From: a bacterium
Lineage (GTDB): Bacteria > Sysuimicrobiota > Sysuimicrobiia > Sysuimicrobiales > Segetimicrobiaceae
Assembly (NCBI GenBank): GCA_035691305.1
Contig: DASSJF010000060.1
Coordinates: 1 to 34,609, forward strand
DNA: 34,609 nt
Reading direction: 5' to 3'
Below the pieces are notes generated by a model, which saw only the letters and a list, made by a program, of their open reading frames with translations, had not been told where the DNA came from and ran no database searches. Of this stretch, positions 1 to 7,347 are shown piece by piece. The position numbers were made by a program, and so were the translations under genes. Within the stretch, counting starts at the first letter, position 1. Each line of letters starts with the position of its first letter.

Positions 1-999
1 CCCGCCGCACCTCCGGTCGCCGCGCCATCCGCCGTTCCGCCGGACGCCTCGGGCACGGCGCCCGAGCCGCTCGCACTGCCGCCGCTGCCGGAGTTCACGG
101 ACCGGCCCGGCGCCTTTCACGTCCAGACCGTCGCGTACGACGATCAGGGACAGGCCGGCCGCATTGTTATCCAGGCCTCGCAGAAGGTGACGTTCTCGGT
201 GCACGAGTTCGTCTACCCCGAGCGCTTGGCGATCGACATCACGGGCGGCGTCTACCTCGCCCGGCGGCACGATATCGAGGTCGACAGCGAGACGGTCCGC
301 AACATCGTCGTCTCGCAGTTTCAGCTGAAGCCCAACCTCACGCGGGTGCTGGTGCACCTTAACCAGAAGATGCCGTACAGTGCGGCCGTCGCCGACGCCG
401 GCCGCACGCTCATCGTCACCCTGGGCAACCCAGGGCGCCGCCTGGCCCGCGGTTCGGCGGTCATCATCGACCCGGGCCACGGCGGCAGCGATGGGGGAGC
501 GGTCGGGCCTTCGGGCCTGCGCGAGGCCGACGTCGCGCTCGCGATCTCGCGGCTGGTCCACGACGCCCTGGCGGGACAGGGCATCGCCTCCGTTCTGACC
601 CGGAGCGGCGACACGACCGTCCCTCTCGAGGAGCGGCCCGATCTCGCGCAGCGCGACGGCGGCGTGGTGTTCGTGAGCATTCACGCCAACGCCAGCCGCA
701 GCGTGGGGGCCGCCGGCACCGAGACGTACTACCAGACGTCGGAGAGTCAGGCGCTGGCCCGCGTCGTGCAGTCCGAGGTGACGCAGGCGCTCGGCGAACC
801 CGACCGCGGCATCCGCACGGCGGACTTCTACGTGCTGGTCAACACCCCGATGCCGTCCGTGCTCGTCGAGACCGCGTTTATCACCAACCCGACGGAAGAG
901 ACGATGCTCGGCGACTCCGCCGTGCAGCGCCGGATTGCCGACGCGATCGCCCGCGCGATCGCCAAGTACCTGCGCGCATCGGGGGGCACGGCGCCCTAG
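1..999 (+). CDS. N-acetylmuramoyl-L-alanine amidase, AMIN plus Amidase_3 domains (5' end outside window)
   Basis: This is a zinc-dependent cell-wall hydrolase that cuts the bond between N-acetylmuramic acid and the stem peptide, acting outside the membrane. The reading frame is open from base 1, so the true start and any signal peptide lie upstream; 332 residues are visible. The fragment begins with a Pro/Ala-rich linker (about residues 1-30), then a beta-rich AMIN-like domain (about 38-145) that usually targets the enzyme to the wall. The Amidase_3 domain fills the rest. Its expected zinc ligands are visible as His160 in DPGHGG, Glu175 in LREAD and His228 in SIHAN, with the catalytic Glu290 in LVETAF. 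RNase PH starts 80 bases downstream. The family call is firm; whether the enzyme acts in division, sporulation or general turnover cannot be read from the fragment. Confidence 0.93.
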   Translation, partial: PAAPPVAAPSAVPPDASGTAPEPLALPPLPEFTDRPGAFHVQTVAYDDQGQAGRIVIQASQKVTFSVHEFVYPERLAIDITGGVYLARRHDIEVDSETVRNIVVSQFQLKPNLTRVLVHLNQKMPYSAAVADAGRTLIVTLGNPGRRLARGSAVIIDPGHGGSDGGAVGPSGLREADVALAISRLVHDALAGQGIASVLTRSGDTTVPLEERPDLAQRDGGVVFVSIHANASRSVGAAGTETYYQTSESQALARVVQSEVTQALGEPDRGIRTADFYVLVNTPMPSVLVETAFITNPTEETMLGDSAVQRRIADAIARAIAKYLRASGGTAP

Positions 1000-1079
1000 C
1001 CCCCCGTGAAGGGGAACCGGACCGCCGTAGGCGCGGGCGCCGGAGGAGGGCTCCGTCGGCTGCGCGAACCCGAACGCTT

Positions 1080-1808
1080 ATGGCAGCACGCCGCGACGGC
1101 CGCCCGCCGGATCAGCTCCGCGCCCTCACGCTCACCCGACGGTACACCAAGTTCGCCGAAGGCTCGGTGCTCGTGCAGCTCGGCGACACGCGCGTCCTCT
1201 GCACGGCTTCCGTCGAGGAGCGCGTGCCGCCGTTTCTGCGCGGCAGCGGCCAGGGCTGGGTCACCGCGGAATACGGAATGCTGCCGCGGTCGACTCTGGA
1301 ACGAACGCCCCGCGGCGACCGCCCGGGCGGCCGTGTGCACGAAATCCAGCGCCTGATCGGCCGGTCCCTGCGCTCCGTGATCGAGTTGCAGAAGCTCGGC
1401 GAGCGGACCGTGACGCTCGACTGCGACGTCCTCCAGGCGGACGGCGGCACGCGCACGGCGGCGATCACCGGCGCGTTCGTCGCCCTCATCGACGCGCTCA
1501 CGCTGCTCCGAAAAACCGGGGCGCTGCAGCGGGTGCCGGTGCGCGAGTTTCTCGCGGCCACGAGCGTCGGCATCGTCGACGGCACGCCGGTGCTCGATTT
1601 GTCCTACGAAGAAGACTCGCGCGCCCGTGTGGACATGAACGTTGTCATGACCGAGTCCGGCAAGTTCGTGGAGCTGCAGGGCACCGGCGAAGGCGGGCCG
1701 TTCACGAAGGCGGAGGCCGCGTCGCTCATGCAGCTTGCGGAGCGCGGCATCGTGACCCTCATCGTAAAGCAGCGCGAGGCGCTGGCCGACGTCCTCACGG
1801 GGTTGTGA
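1080..1808 (+). CDS. rph: Ribonuclease PH
   Basis: RNase PH is a cytoplasmic phosphorolytic 3'-5' exoribonuclease that trims the 3' tails of tRNA precursors, releasing nucleoside diphosphates. The 242-residue length matches the usual size of about 240. Family features include the N-terminal [11 protein letters not shown] stretch, [20 protein letters not shown], the [21 protein letters not shown] phosphate- and RNA-binding region, and the [19 protein letters not shown] segment. The ATG at 1080 gives the expected family N-terminus. A GGAGGAGGG run lies about 30 bases upstream, too far for a normal ribosome binding site, and no in-frame alternative start lies between. The stop overlaps the next start by four bases (GTGA), so rph and the diphosphatase are probably translationally coupled, a pairing common in bacteria. 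Confidence 0.96.
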   Translation: MAARRDGRPPDQLRALTLTRRYTKFAEGSVLVQLGDTRVLCTASVEERVPPFLRGSGQGWVTAEYGMLPRSTLERTPRGDRPGGRVHEIQRLIGRSLRSVIELQKLGERTVTLDCDVLQADGGTRTAAITGAFVALIDALTLLRKTGALQRVPVREFLAATSVGIVDGTPVLDLSYEEDSRARVDMNVVMTESGKFVELQGTGEGGPFTKAEAASLMQLAERGIVTLIVKQREALADVLTGL

Positions 1809-2440
1809 CCGCGCCGCGGCTCGTACTCGCGACCCGCAACGCGGGCAAGGTACGCGAGATCGCGGCCGTCTACGAGGACCTCGGGGCGCGCCTTTCGGGC
1901 CTCGAGGATTGGCCGGACGTCGGGGAGCTTCCGGAAGAGGCCGACACGTACGCGGAGAACGCGGCGAGTAAGGCCCTGACGGCCGCGCGCGCGACGGGGC
2001 TGCCGGCGCTCGCCGACGACTCTGGAGTGGAGATCGATGCTCTTGGCGGGGGGCCGGGGGCGCGCTCGGCCCGTCTCCTCGGTCGGAGCGCCACCGACGC
2101 CGCCCGCAACGCGTACGTCCTGGAGCGGCTGACCGGACTTCCACCGGAACGGCGCACCGCGCGCTACCGCGCCGTCGTGGCCGTGGCGACTCCGGACGGC
2201 CGTGTCGAGACGTTCGAAGGCGTGTGCGAGGGCGCGATCGCCGAGCGACCGCGCGGCGGCGGCGGCTTCGGGTACGATCCGATCTTCGAGATCGCCGGGG
2301 ACGGCCGCACGATGGCGGAGGTCCCGGCCGAAGTGAAAAACAGCATCAGCCACCGCGCCCGTGCGCTGCGGGCCGCCCGCACAGCCGTCGCGCGCGTGAT
2401 CGCGGCCGGGCAGGAGCGCTCGCGCGCCGACGCCAAATAG
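1805..2440 (+). CDS. rdgB: XTP/dITP diphosphatase (non-canonical purine NTP pyrophosphatase)
   Basis: This is a house-cleaning enzyme of the HAM1/RdgB family that hydrolyses dITP, ITP and XTP to monophosphates, keeping deaminated purines out of nucleic acids. The 211-residue protein starts with the family signature [14 protein letters not shown], whose Thr-Arg-Asn and Lys contact the triphosphate. It continues with [22 protein letters not shown], which carries the catalytic and metal-binding Asp residues, then [11 protein letters not shown] and SHRARAL, which bind the base. The GTG start at 1805 overlaps the rph stop. The last ten or so residues are basic and not conserved in the family. The assignment is secure. 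Confidence 0.95.
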   Translation: MTAPRLVLATRNAGKVREIAAVYEDLGARLSGLEDWPDVGELPEEADTYAENAASKALTAARATGLPALADDSGVEIDALGGGPGARSARLLGRSATDAARNAYVLERLTGLPPERRTARYRAVVAVATPDGRVETFEGVCEGAIAERPRGGGGFGYDPIFEIAGDGRTMAEVPAEVKNSISHRARALRAARTAVARVIAAGQERSRADAK

Positions 2441-2512
2441 GACTCCGCCCCCGCGGACGCGGCACCGGCCCGCGGAAGGCGCGGGCATCGCCGTCGTGCG
2501 GGTTCCCCGTCA

Positions 2513-2521
2513 GGGAGGAGG
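2513..2521 (+). promoter_or_regulatory. Ribosome binding site fixing a TTG start
   Basis: GGGAGGAGG is a near-perfect Shine-Dalgarno sequence ending six bases before the TTG at 2528. The ATG at 2523 lies closer but runs into a stop after two codons, so the TTG is the only sensible start for the following gene. Confidence 0.8.
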
Positions 2522-2527
2522 GATGCG

Positions 2528-3244
2528 TTGAGCAAGTTCCTCACGTATTGGTCGCTTGCGTTCGCGGTCTTTTTCATCTGGATCGTGTCGATCGTCGTGG
2601 CGCTGGCGGACGTCAAGGACGAACTGCTCGACAAAATTCACAAGCAGTGGGTGGCGCGGGGAAAAGCACGACTGCGGCCGGCTGACCCCCTCGCAGGGCG
2701 GTCGGTCGCAGAGACCCTCCCGTCGTCGCCCCGCACCGAAGCACAGGAATGGGTGTACGGTGAAGTTTTCCGCATCGCGAACTCGCTCAAGCTGGGCGTC
2801 AACATCGTCGTGCTCCAGGATTCGATGGACCATTTTCTCGTGCATTTCACACTGGGGTCGCGCCTCGTGACGTACCGCGTCGACAAGGCGTGGGTGGCGG
2901 ACGCGCGCGCGGGGAAGACCGACCAGCTCGAGCGGATCCGCCGCGCGGTTGAGCAGTATCTCCGAGTCGAGTTTCTCGGCGAGAAGCCGGCGCCGCCGCC
3001 GGCCGCCCCGAAGCCCGCGGCACCAACCGCGCCGGCAGGCGCGAAACCAGCGGCGCCCCCCGCGCCGCCCGGCGGCCCCGGCGCTCCCGCTCCGGCTGCG
3101 CCGGGTGCGGAGATGAGCCGCGAGGACCGCATCGCCGCGGCCAAGGCGAAGGCGGACGCGATCAAAGCGCAGCGCGCGGCCGGTCAAACGCCCGGCGGGA
3201 CCCCACCGGCGGACGGCGGTCCGGGAAAGCCGGCCGGAACCTAG
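2528..3244 (+). CDS. Unknown single-pass membrane protein with Pro/Ala-rich C-terminal linker
   Basis: I do not recognise the family. The 238-residue protein starts at a TTG backed by a strong ribosome binding site. Residues about 5-28 form one hydrophobic segment followed by DVKDELLDK, so the protein is probably anchored with most of its chain on one side of the membrane. A folded-looking middle region (about 45-155) contains alternating hydrophobic strands such as LGVNIVVLQDSMDHFLVHF and ends in an amphipathic helix (LERIRRAVEQYLRVEFLGE). Residues about 158-195 are a Pro/Ala/Gly linker, followed by a charged helix (SREDRIAAAKAKADAIKAQRA) and another Gly/Pro tail. The gene lies 87 bases after rdgB and converges on the DUF885 gene with only eight bases between stops. 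No enzymatic motif is visible. Confidence 0.75.
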   Translation: MSKFLTYWSLAFAVFFIWIVSIVVALADVKDELLDKIHKQWVARGKARLRPADPLAGRSVAETLPSSPRTEAQEWVYGEVFRIANSLKLGVNIVVLQDSMDHFLVHFTLGSRLVTYRVDKAWVADARAGKTDQLERIRRAVEQYLRVEFLGEKPAPPPAAPKPAAPTAPAGAKPAAPPAPPGGPGAPAPAAPGAEMSREDRIAAAKAKADAIKAQRAAGQTPGGTPPADGGPGKPAGT

Positions 3245-3252
3245 CCGGCGCC

Positions 3253-4908
3253 TTACAGGGGCCGGTGCACGTCCTCGCCCAGGAGCGTCCGTCTGGCGAG
3301 CGGCACGGGCGGCGCGCCGAGCGCGAGCAGCGCGTCGTTGAACCCGCGGAGCGTGAAGCGCGCGTCCTCGCGGGCCCGGACGTCCTCCCGAAGCCGCCGC
3401 AGCATCAGCTTCCCCAGCGTGTAGTTGAGATAGCCTGGATCAAAGGTGCCGCGGACCGCTTCCTTCTCGGCCGGGAGCTGTTCCAGATACGCGTGATCGA
3501 CGAACATCTTGGCCGCGTCCTCGACGCGCATGCCGCGTGTATGCATCTCGATCGCCACGATGAATCGGACATCACGCAGCAGCGCTTCGGACAACTGCGC
3601 GATGCGGAGCGGCAGGTCGTCGGGCCGGAAGCCCTGCTCGAGCATGAGTTGTTCACAGTCATGCGCCCAGCCCTCGACGAAGGCGTAGCTCGTCAGCACT
3701 TGGCGGAGGGGCCGGCCGATGCCGCGCACGTGAAGAAAGTGCACGTAGTGGCCCGGGTAGACCTCGTGAATGCCGACGTCGCGCAGGGTCGCGTAGTCGA
3801 ACTTCGTGAGCCACTCTTCCGTTTGCGCCGCCGTCCACCCGGGCTCAGGCGGCGTGACGTAGTAAAACGATTCTGACGACGGCTCGAACGGCCCGGCGGT
3901 GTCCATCATCGCAAACGCCCACCGCAGAAAGGGCGGGGTGGCTTCCACTCGCGCCGGGACGTCCGACGGGATGGTGACGATGCCGGCGGTGGTCACGAAC
4001 GCCCGCAGCTCATCCAGCACGCGCGCCGCTTCGTCGATCAAGCGGTCGGGCGCCGGGTGATCCGCCGCCTGGCGGCGGATCGCGTCGCGGACGGCGAGGC
4101 CCGGCGCGGCGACCTCGCAGGCGGCGCGCAGCCGCTGCGTATTCTCGGCGAGATCCTGCCGTCCGATCTCGAGGAGGCGGTCGAGATCGAGCTCCACCAT
4201 CTCGCCGGTGCGCAGCATTGTTCGGAACCGCTCTTCACCGATCGCGAACTCGTCCGTGGCCCGCGGCCGGGCCTCGTCAGTGAGGTACTGGACGAATCCC
4301 CGCAGCGCCGCCAGCGCGGCGCCGTTCGCCCGCTCGAACGCGGACCGCGCCTCGGGGGCGCCTCCGGCCCGCACCGCGGCCGGCAGGTCGCCCTCGTGGT
4401 AGGCGACCGCTCCGCCGTACACGTCGAGCGCCGTGTCGACGAACGACCGCGGCAGGGGAACGCGGAGGGTCGCACGCGCGGCGCGGAGCACGTCGGGAAT
4501 CTGGCGGACGTGTTCGGTGAGCGCGGCCAGCCGGCGCTCGAACGGCGCGTAGTTGCGCTTCACGTAGTTGCTCACGTCGATCGCACTGCTGTAGGCGATC
4601 GGGTTGCGTTCCGGTTCGCGCAGCGATTCCAGCTCGAACATCTCTTCCTCGATCGCCACTTGCAAAAGCGTCAGGTCGTGCCGCTCGTCCCGGGTGAGGC
4701 CGCCCTCGGGCACCGCGGCTGCGCGCGCCGCCTGGGCGCGCAGGGTAGACGCCCGCTCGGCGCGGGCGCGCTCGCTGAAGCCCGGCACGCGGCCGTCGTA
4801 TTCGTGAAGACCGAGAGAGGCGGCGAGCGTGGGATGGGTCTCGTAGAGCGATTTCAAGAAGTCGTCGGCGAGGGTGGCCAGGCCGTCGCCGGATGTGGCC
4901 GGAGGCAT
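3253..4908 (-). CDS. DUF885 family protein (probable metal-dependent peptidase)
   Basis: The 551-residue protein matches the DUF885 family, usually 550-600 residues, whose members resemble gluzincin metallopeptidases. The hallmark is HEVYPGHYVHFLH, with His381, Glu382 and His387 in an HExxxGH arrangement. A downstream region, YAFVEGWAHDCEQLMLEQG, supplies the expected third ligand Glu and neighbouring conserved residues. The family C-terminus is present in the form DPGYLNYTLGKLMLRRLRED. There is no signal peptide, so the protein is probably cytoplasmic. Substrates are not established for most members, so peptidase activity is an inference from the motif. It is transcribed alone on the minus strand, back to back with tRNA-Pro; no clear ribosome binding site precedes the ATG at 4908. 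Confidence 0.9.
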   Translation of the reverse strand: MPPATSGDGLATLADDFLKSLYETHPTLAASLGLHEYDGRVPGFSERARAERASTLRAQAARAAAVPEGGLTRDERHDLTLLQVAIEEEMFELESLREPERNPIAYSSAIDVSNYVKRNYAPFERRLAALTEHVRQIPDVLRAARATLRVPLPRSFVDTALDVYGGAVAYHEGDLPAAVRAGGAPEARSAFERANGAALAALRGFVQYLTDEARPRATDEFAIGEERFRTMLRTGEMVELDLDRLLEIGRQDLAENTQRLRAACEVAAPGLAVRDAIRRQAADHPAPDRLIDEAARVLDELRAFVTTAGIVTIPSDVPARVEATPPFLRWAFAMMDTAGPFEPSSESFYYVTPPEPGWTAAQTEEWLTKFDYATLRDVGIHEVYPGHYVHFLHVRGIGRPLRQVLTSYAFVEGWAHDCEQLMLEQGFRPDDLPLRIAQLSEALLRDVRFIVAIEMHTRGMRVEDAAKMFVDHAYLEQLPAEKEAVRGTFDPGYLNYTLGKLMLRRLREDVRAREDARFTLRGFNDALLALGAPPVPLARRTLLGEDVHRPL

Positions 4909-4966
4909 AGAGCGCGGTTCACCGGGTCGCGCGCCGAACCCTTGAATGTGTTACGATTTGGCCGGC

Positions 4967-5043
4967 CGGGGCGTGGCGCAGCTTGGTAGCGCGTCTGCTT
5001 TGGGAGCAGAAGGTCGCCCGTTCGAATCGGGCCGCCCCGACCA
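4967..5043 (+). tRNA. tRNA-Pro (anticodon UGG)
   Basis: A complete cloverleaf is visible. The acceptor stem CGGGGCG (4967-4973) pairs with CGCCCCG (5033-5039), followed by discriminator A and an encoded CCA (5041-5043). The anticodon stem TCTGC/GCAGA encloses loop TTTGGGA, giving anticodon TGG at 5001-5003. The T arm GCCCG-TTCGAAT-CGGGC is perfect. A -10-like TACGAT (4952-4957) lies nine bases upstream of the mature 5' end. The tRNA reads proline codons CCA and, by wobble, others of the CCN box. Confidence 0.97.
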
Positions 5044-5255
5044 GATTTTACTGAGGTTTGTGCAGGGGTCTGCGAGGTCTTCGTTACCGCTGTCGTCTCA
5101 GCCGAGGGCGACAATGGCGGCGAAGCCAGCGTCGAGTCCCCTCAGTAGGTAGTGCCGAGCGGCCTGGGCGAACATGCCCCGCCAAGCTGTCCGACCCCGC
5201 AACTCGCCGGCCGGCCGCGCAACGCCAGCGCGACGCTTCTATCGCTCGGAGACGC

Positions 5256-5324
5256 CTACCGCAGGATCAGATGGCCGGTCGCTGCTAGAATAATCGCGCC
5301 CATCAGCAGGAGGAATACCAGCAT
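5256..5324 (-). CDS. 22-residue hydrophobic micropeptide, copy A
   Basis: This tiny gene encodes a 22-residue peptide starting MLVFLLL and ending ILAATGHLILR, then TAG. It would form a single short membrane helix with a lone His and a C-terminal Arg. Three lines support real coding. First, AAGGGGGTG, an excellent Shine-Dalgarno sequence, lies six bases before the ATG and overlaps the TAA of the preceding 70-aa gene, as in a translationally coupled operon. Second, a second copy at 21742-21804 shares the C-terminal block with ten of eleven residues identical. Third, within those eleven codons the two copies differ by seven synonymous changes and only one amino-acid change (Leu/Met), the pattern of selection on the peptide. 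I know no named family that fits; a membrane regulator or toxin-like peptide are only guesses. Confidence 0.75.
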   Translation of the reverse strand: MLVFLLLMGAIILAATGHLILR

Positions 5325-5336
5325 CGCGTCACCCCC

Positions 5337-5549
5337 TTAGTTTGAAGTTTTCTTGGTCTGCTCACGCGCCCATCGCGCTTGAGCGGCCTTCCGGGCGATA
5401 GCCTTCCGACGTGCCGGAGAAAGTCTCTCGGCCCGAACCCGACCACCGCGCGGGCCTCCGATCTTGCCGCCGATCGGACCGCCCTTGAGCCCCCCGAGCC
5501 GGCCGAGGATGGCCGCCGCCTCGCTGATTACTTTCCGGTCCGTCGCCAT
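5337..5549 (-). CDS. Small basic Gly-rich protein (KGG-like)
   Basis: This 70-residue, strongly basic protein has a Gly-rich middle (LGGLKGGPIGGKIGGPRGG) reminiscent of KGG-repeat stress proteins, and a C-terminal helix with SPARRKAIARKAAQARW. Short proteins ending in similar AAQARW helices are widespread in bacteria and are usually annotated as hypothetical. A nucleic-acid-binding role is plausible from charge alone but not shown. A -35/-10 promoter lies immediately upstream, so the message is probably leaderless or nearly so. The stop codon overlaps the ribosome binding site of the 22-aa micropeptide, so the two genes form one operon. Confidence 0.8.
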   Translation of the reverse strand: MATDRKVISEAAAILGRLGGLKGGPIGGKIGGPRGGRVRAERLSPARRKAIARKAAQARWAREQTKKTSN

Positions 5550-5556
5550 ACCTTAC

Positions 5557-5586
5557 AGAATAGATGAGGGCGGTCCTGGCTGTCAA
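5557..5586 (-). promoter_or_regulatory. Promoter of the KGG-like/micropeptide operon
   Basis: Reading the minus strand, a perfect -35 TTGACA (5586-5581) is separated by 18 bases from a -10 TATTCT (5562-5557). The ATG at 5549 follows seven bases after the -10 box, where transcription would be expected to begin, so the mRNA is likely leaderless. TTGACA is conspicuous in such GC-rich DNA. Confidence 0.65.
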
Positions 5587-5762
5587 TGCTTGAAGAGCGG
5601 ATAAAATGCATTGCGATGCCCGTACATGTGAGCGCCTTACAGTCCGGTAGCGCGCGATTCCTCCTCGAAAACTCCTCCAAAGGTAGTATTTACAATCACA
5701 TCGCGCGCGTCAAAATAGTGTGTACAAGAATCTATAGAAGGAGCGCGTGAGGGGAAACCGCG

Positions 5763-6353
5763 GTGTCTCGATACGGCATTACGGTCCAACCGCTGTCGCT
5801 TCACATCGGCGCCGTCTCGTTTTCCCCCGTCCCGCCGCCCGTTTCGGGAGGGTCGACGGGCGGTACCGGCGGCGGGAGCGCGGCTCCATTCCTTCTTCCG
5901 CTGATTGGACTCTTGTTTGCCCCGTTGCTGGCAGGAGCGCCGCCATCGGCTCCGACGGCGCAGCCCGGGGCGCCCGGCGCGGCGCCTCCGGTCGTCGCGA
6001 CACCGGCCGCGCCTGTCCCAACGGCGCCGAGCGGCCCGGCTGCCGTCCCGGGGAGCGGTCCGAGCACCCTTCCGCGTTCCGTTCCCGCGGCCCCTAGCGT
6101 GCCCCCGGCTGCCACCGCCGTACCCGCAACGCGACCCGGTATTGTCGTGTTGCCGAAAGGGCCCACGCCGGTTAAGCCGCCGACGCTTTCGTCCGGCCCG
6201 CGGCTGGCTACGGCACCCCGTCGTCCCCGTTTGCCTTTCACCGGTGAGGAGTTGTGGCTCCCCGCGCTGGTGGGCCTGGAGCTCATCGGCTTGGGTGCAT
6301 TCCTGCGGGAGCGGTCGCGGCGCGCGGCGGGGAAACGACGTTCGCATCGATGA
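5763..6353 (+). CDS. LPXTG-type surface protein, Pro/Ala-rich (sortase substrate)
   Basis: The 196-residue protein is a probable wall-anchored surface protein. Its C-terminus is a complete sorting signal: LPFTG at residues 157-161, a hydrophobic segment (about 164-182) and a basic tail rich in Arg and Lys. The middle (about 60-155) is low-complexity Pro/Ala/Gly/Ser sequence typical of a wall-spanning stalk. The N-terminus is unusual: no classical signal peptide starts the chain. The only hydrophobic stretch is internal (APFLLPLIGLLFAPLLAGA, about 41-59), which may act as a late signal or anchor. The start is GTG at 5763, with GAGGGG seven bases upstream. There is no recognisable folded ligand-binding domain. 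The stop overlaps the sortase start (ATGA), which strongly suggests that this is the sortase's own substrate. Confidence 0.82.
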   Translation: MSRYGITVQPLSLHIGAVSFSPVPPPVSGGSTGGTGGGSAAPFLLPLIGLLFAPLLAGAPPSAPTAQPGAPGAAPPVVATPAAPVPTAPSGPAAVPGSGPSTLPRSVPAAPSVPPAATAVPATRPGIVVLPKGPTPVKPPTLSSGPRLATAPRRPRLPFTGEELWLPALVGLELIGLGAFLRERSRRAAGKRRSHR

Positions 6354-7072
6354 GGGCACGACGGCCGGTCGAGGTCCGCGTCCTGGCCGGGTTGTCAACG
6401 GTCTGCTTCATCGCGGGCGCGGCGTTCATCGCGTGGCCGATTTCGCGCATACTGCTGACCGGCTACGTGACCGCTGAGATTCAGGACAAGGCGCTGGCGT
6501 CATGGGAGCACGGCACCGGCGACCGTGCAGGCGATTCCCTGGTCCTCGAAATTCCGCGCCTCGGCGTCCGGCGGTATGTGCCGAACGGGGCCACAGTCGA
6601 CAATCTTCGCGCATATGGAGTCGGCCATATCTCGTGGACGCCCTTTCCACCGGTCGCGGACCGCGTCGCCGCGGCCGGTCGTCTTGTGGACGGCACGTCG
6701 GACCCCGCAGACCCGCCGGCCGAATCTGGGGTGAAAGTCCCCGGGGACGTTGTCGCGATCGCGGGGCATCGTACGACGTACAGCGCGCCGTTCTTCCGTA
6801 TCGGCGAACTGGGGCCGGGGGATGTGGTCGTTCTGCTGTACAAACACCGCCGGTACACCTATGCGGTGGAGCGGCAGATCACCGTGCGTCCCTCCAATTC
6901 GGACGTACTGAACGGGTCCCGCGCAGAACTTGCGTTGGTCACCTGCTCGCCGCCGTACAGCGCCGCGTTTCGCCTCGTCGTCTTCGCACATCTCACCGCC
7001 GTCGCCGCCGCGCCGGCGTCTCGCGGTCCCATCTCGCCGGGGAGGGTTCGCTCGGCCGAGGCCCTCCGTTGA
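6350..7072 (+). CDS. Class E sortase
   Basis: A membrane-bound cysteine transpeptidase that cuts surface proteins at an LPXTG-like motif and attaches them to a cell-wall nucleophile. The start is ATG at 6350, giving 240 residues. An N-terminal membrane anchor spans about residues 10-38, followed by the beta-barrel. The catalytic triad is visible as His140 in AGHRTTY, Cys199 in VTCSPPYSAAFRLVV and Arg208. The GHRTTY and TCxPxxSAxxRLVV patterns are those of class E, best known from actinobacteria. About 30 residues rich in Asp, Pro and Gly precede the His motif. The gene overlaps both neighbours by four bases (ATGA upstream, TTGA downstream). Class E enzymes are often reported to prefer LAXTG, whereas the neighbouring substrate carries LPFTG. 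Confidence 0.92.
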   Translation: MRARRPVEVRVLAGLSTVCFIAGAAFIAWPISRILLTGYVTAEIQDKALASWEHGTGDRAGDSLVLEIPRLGVRRYVPNGATVDNLRAYGVGHISWTPFPPVADRVAAAGRLVDGTSDPADPPAESGVKVPGDVVAIAGHRTTYSAPFFRIGELGPGDVVVLLYKHRRYTYAVERQITVRPSNSDVLNGSRAELALVTCSPPYSAAFRLVVFAHLTAVAAAPASRGPISPGRVRSAEALR

Positions 7073-7347
7073 CGGTCGCCCGCTACCTCGGCGCCCGTTT
7101 GGACGGTGAGATGGTGTTTCACGACCGTGAGACGGGCCGTCTGATTCGTCTCGAGCCCCACGCCGCCGCGGTGTGGGAATCGTGCGCCGAGCCGTCCGCG
7201 GACGCCGGCCGCGAGACTTCAGAAGCGTTCCGTCTCCCGAGGCCTTGGAGCGACGTTGAAGAGGTGCTGGCCGAACTCGAGCGCGCCGGGATGGTTATGC
7301 GGGTGGGCAGGCAGTGGGTTCGTCCGGCAGTCGAATGGACGGAGTAG
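7069..7347 (+). CDS. PqqD-like small protein (peptide-chaperone fold)
   Basis: The 92-residue protein follows the PqqD pattern: an N-terminal strand pair (LDGEMVFHDRETGRLIRLEPHAAAVWE) leading to a helical half ending in DVEEVLAELERAGMVMRVG. PqqD-type proteins bind leader peptides in RiPP pathways, and related ones occur next to HPr-kinase-like proteins. Neither a RiPP precursor nor a radical SAM gene is visible here, so its client is unknown. The start is taken as TTG at 7069, overlapping the sortase stop (TTGA) and giving the normal family N-terminus. The next in-frame ATG (near 7110) would remove the first strand. The family call rests on pattern rather than on invariant residues. Confidence 0.72.
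   Translation: MTVARYLGARLDGEMVFHDRETGRLIRLEPHAAAVWESCAEPSADAGRETSEAFRLPRPWSDVEEVLAELERAGMVMRVGRQWVRPAVEWTE

Noticed and set aside
5689-5738. Promoter boxes upstream of the LPFTG operon (TTTACA at 5689, TATAGA at 5733)
   Set aside because: The two boxes are too far apart to work together and neither has a convincing partner at 16-18 bases, so no promoter is called although the stretch is AT-rich.
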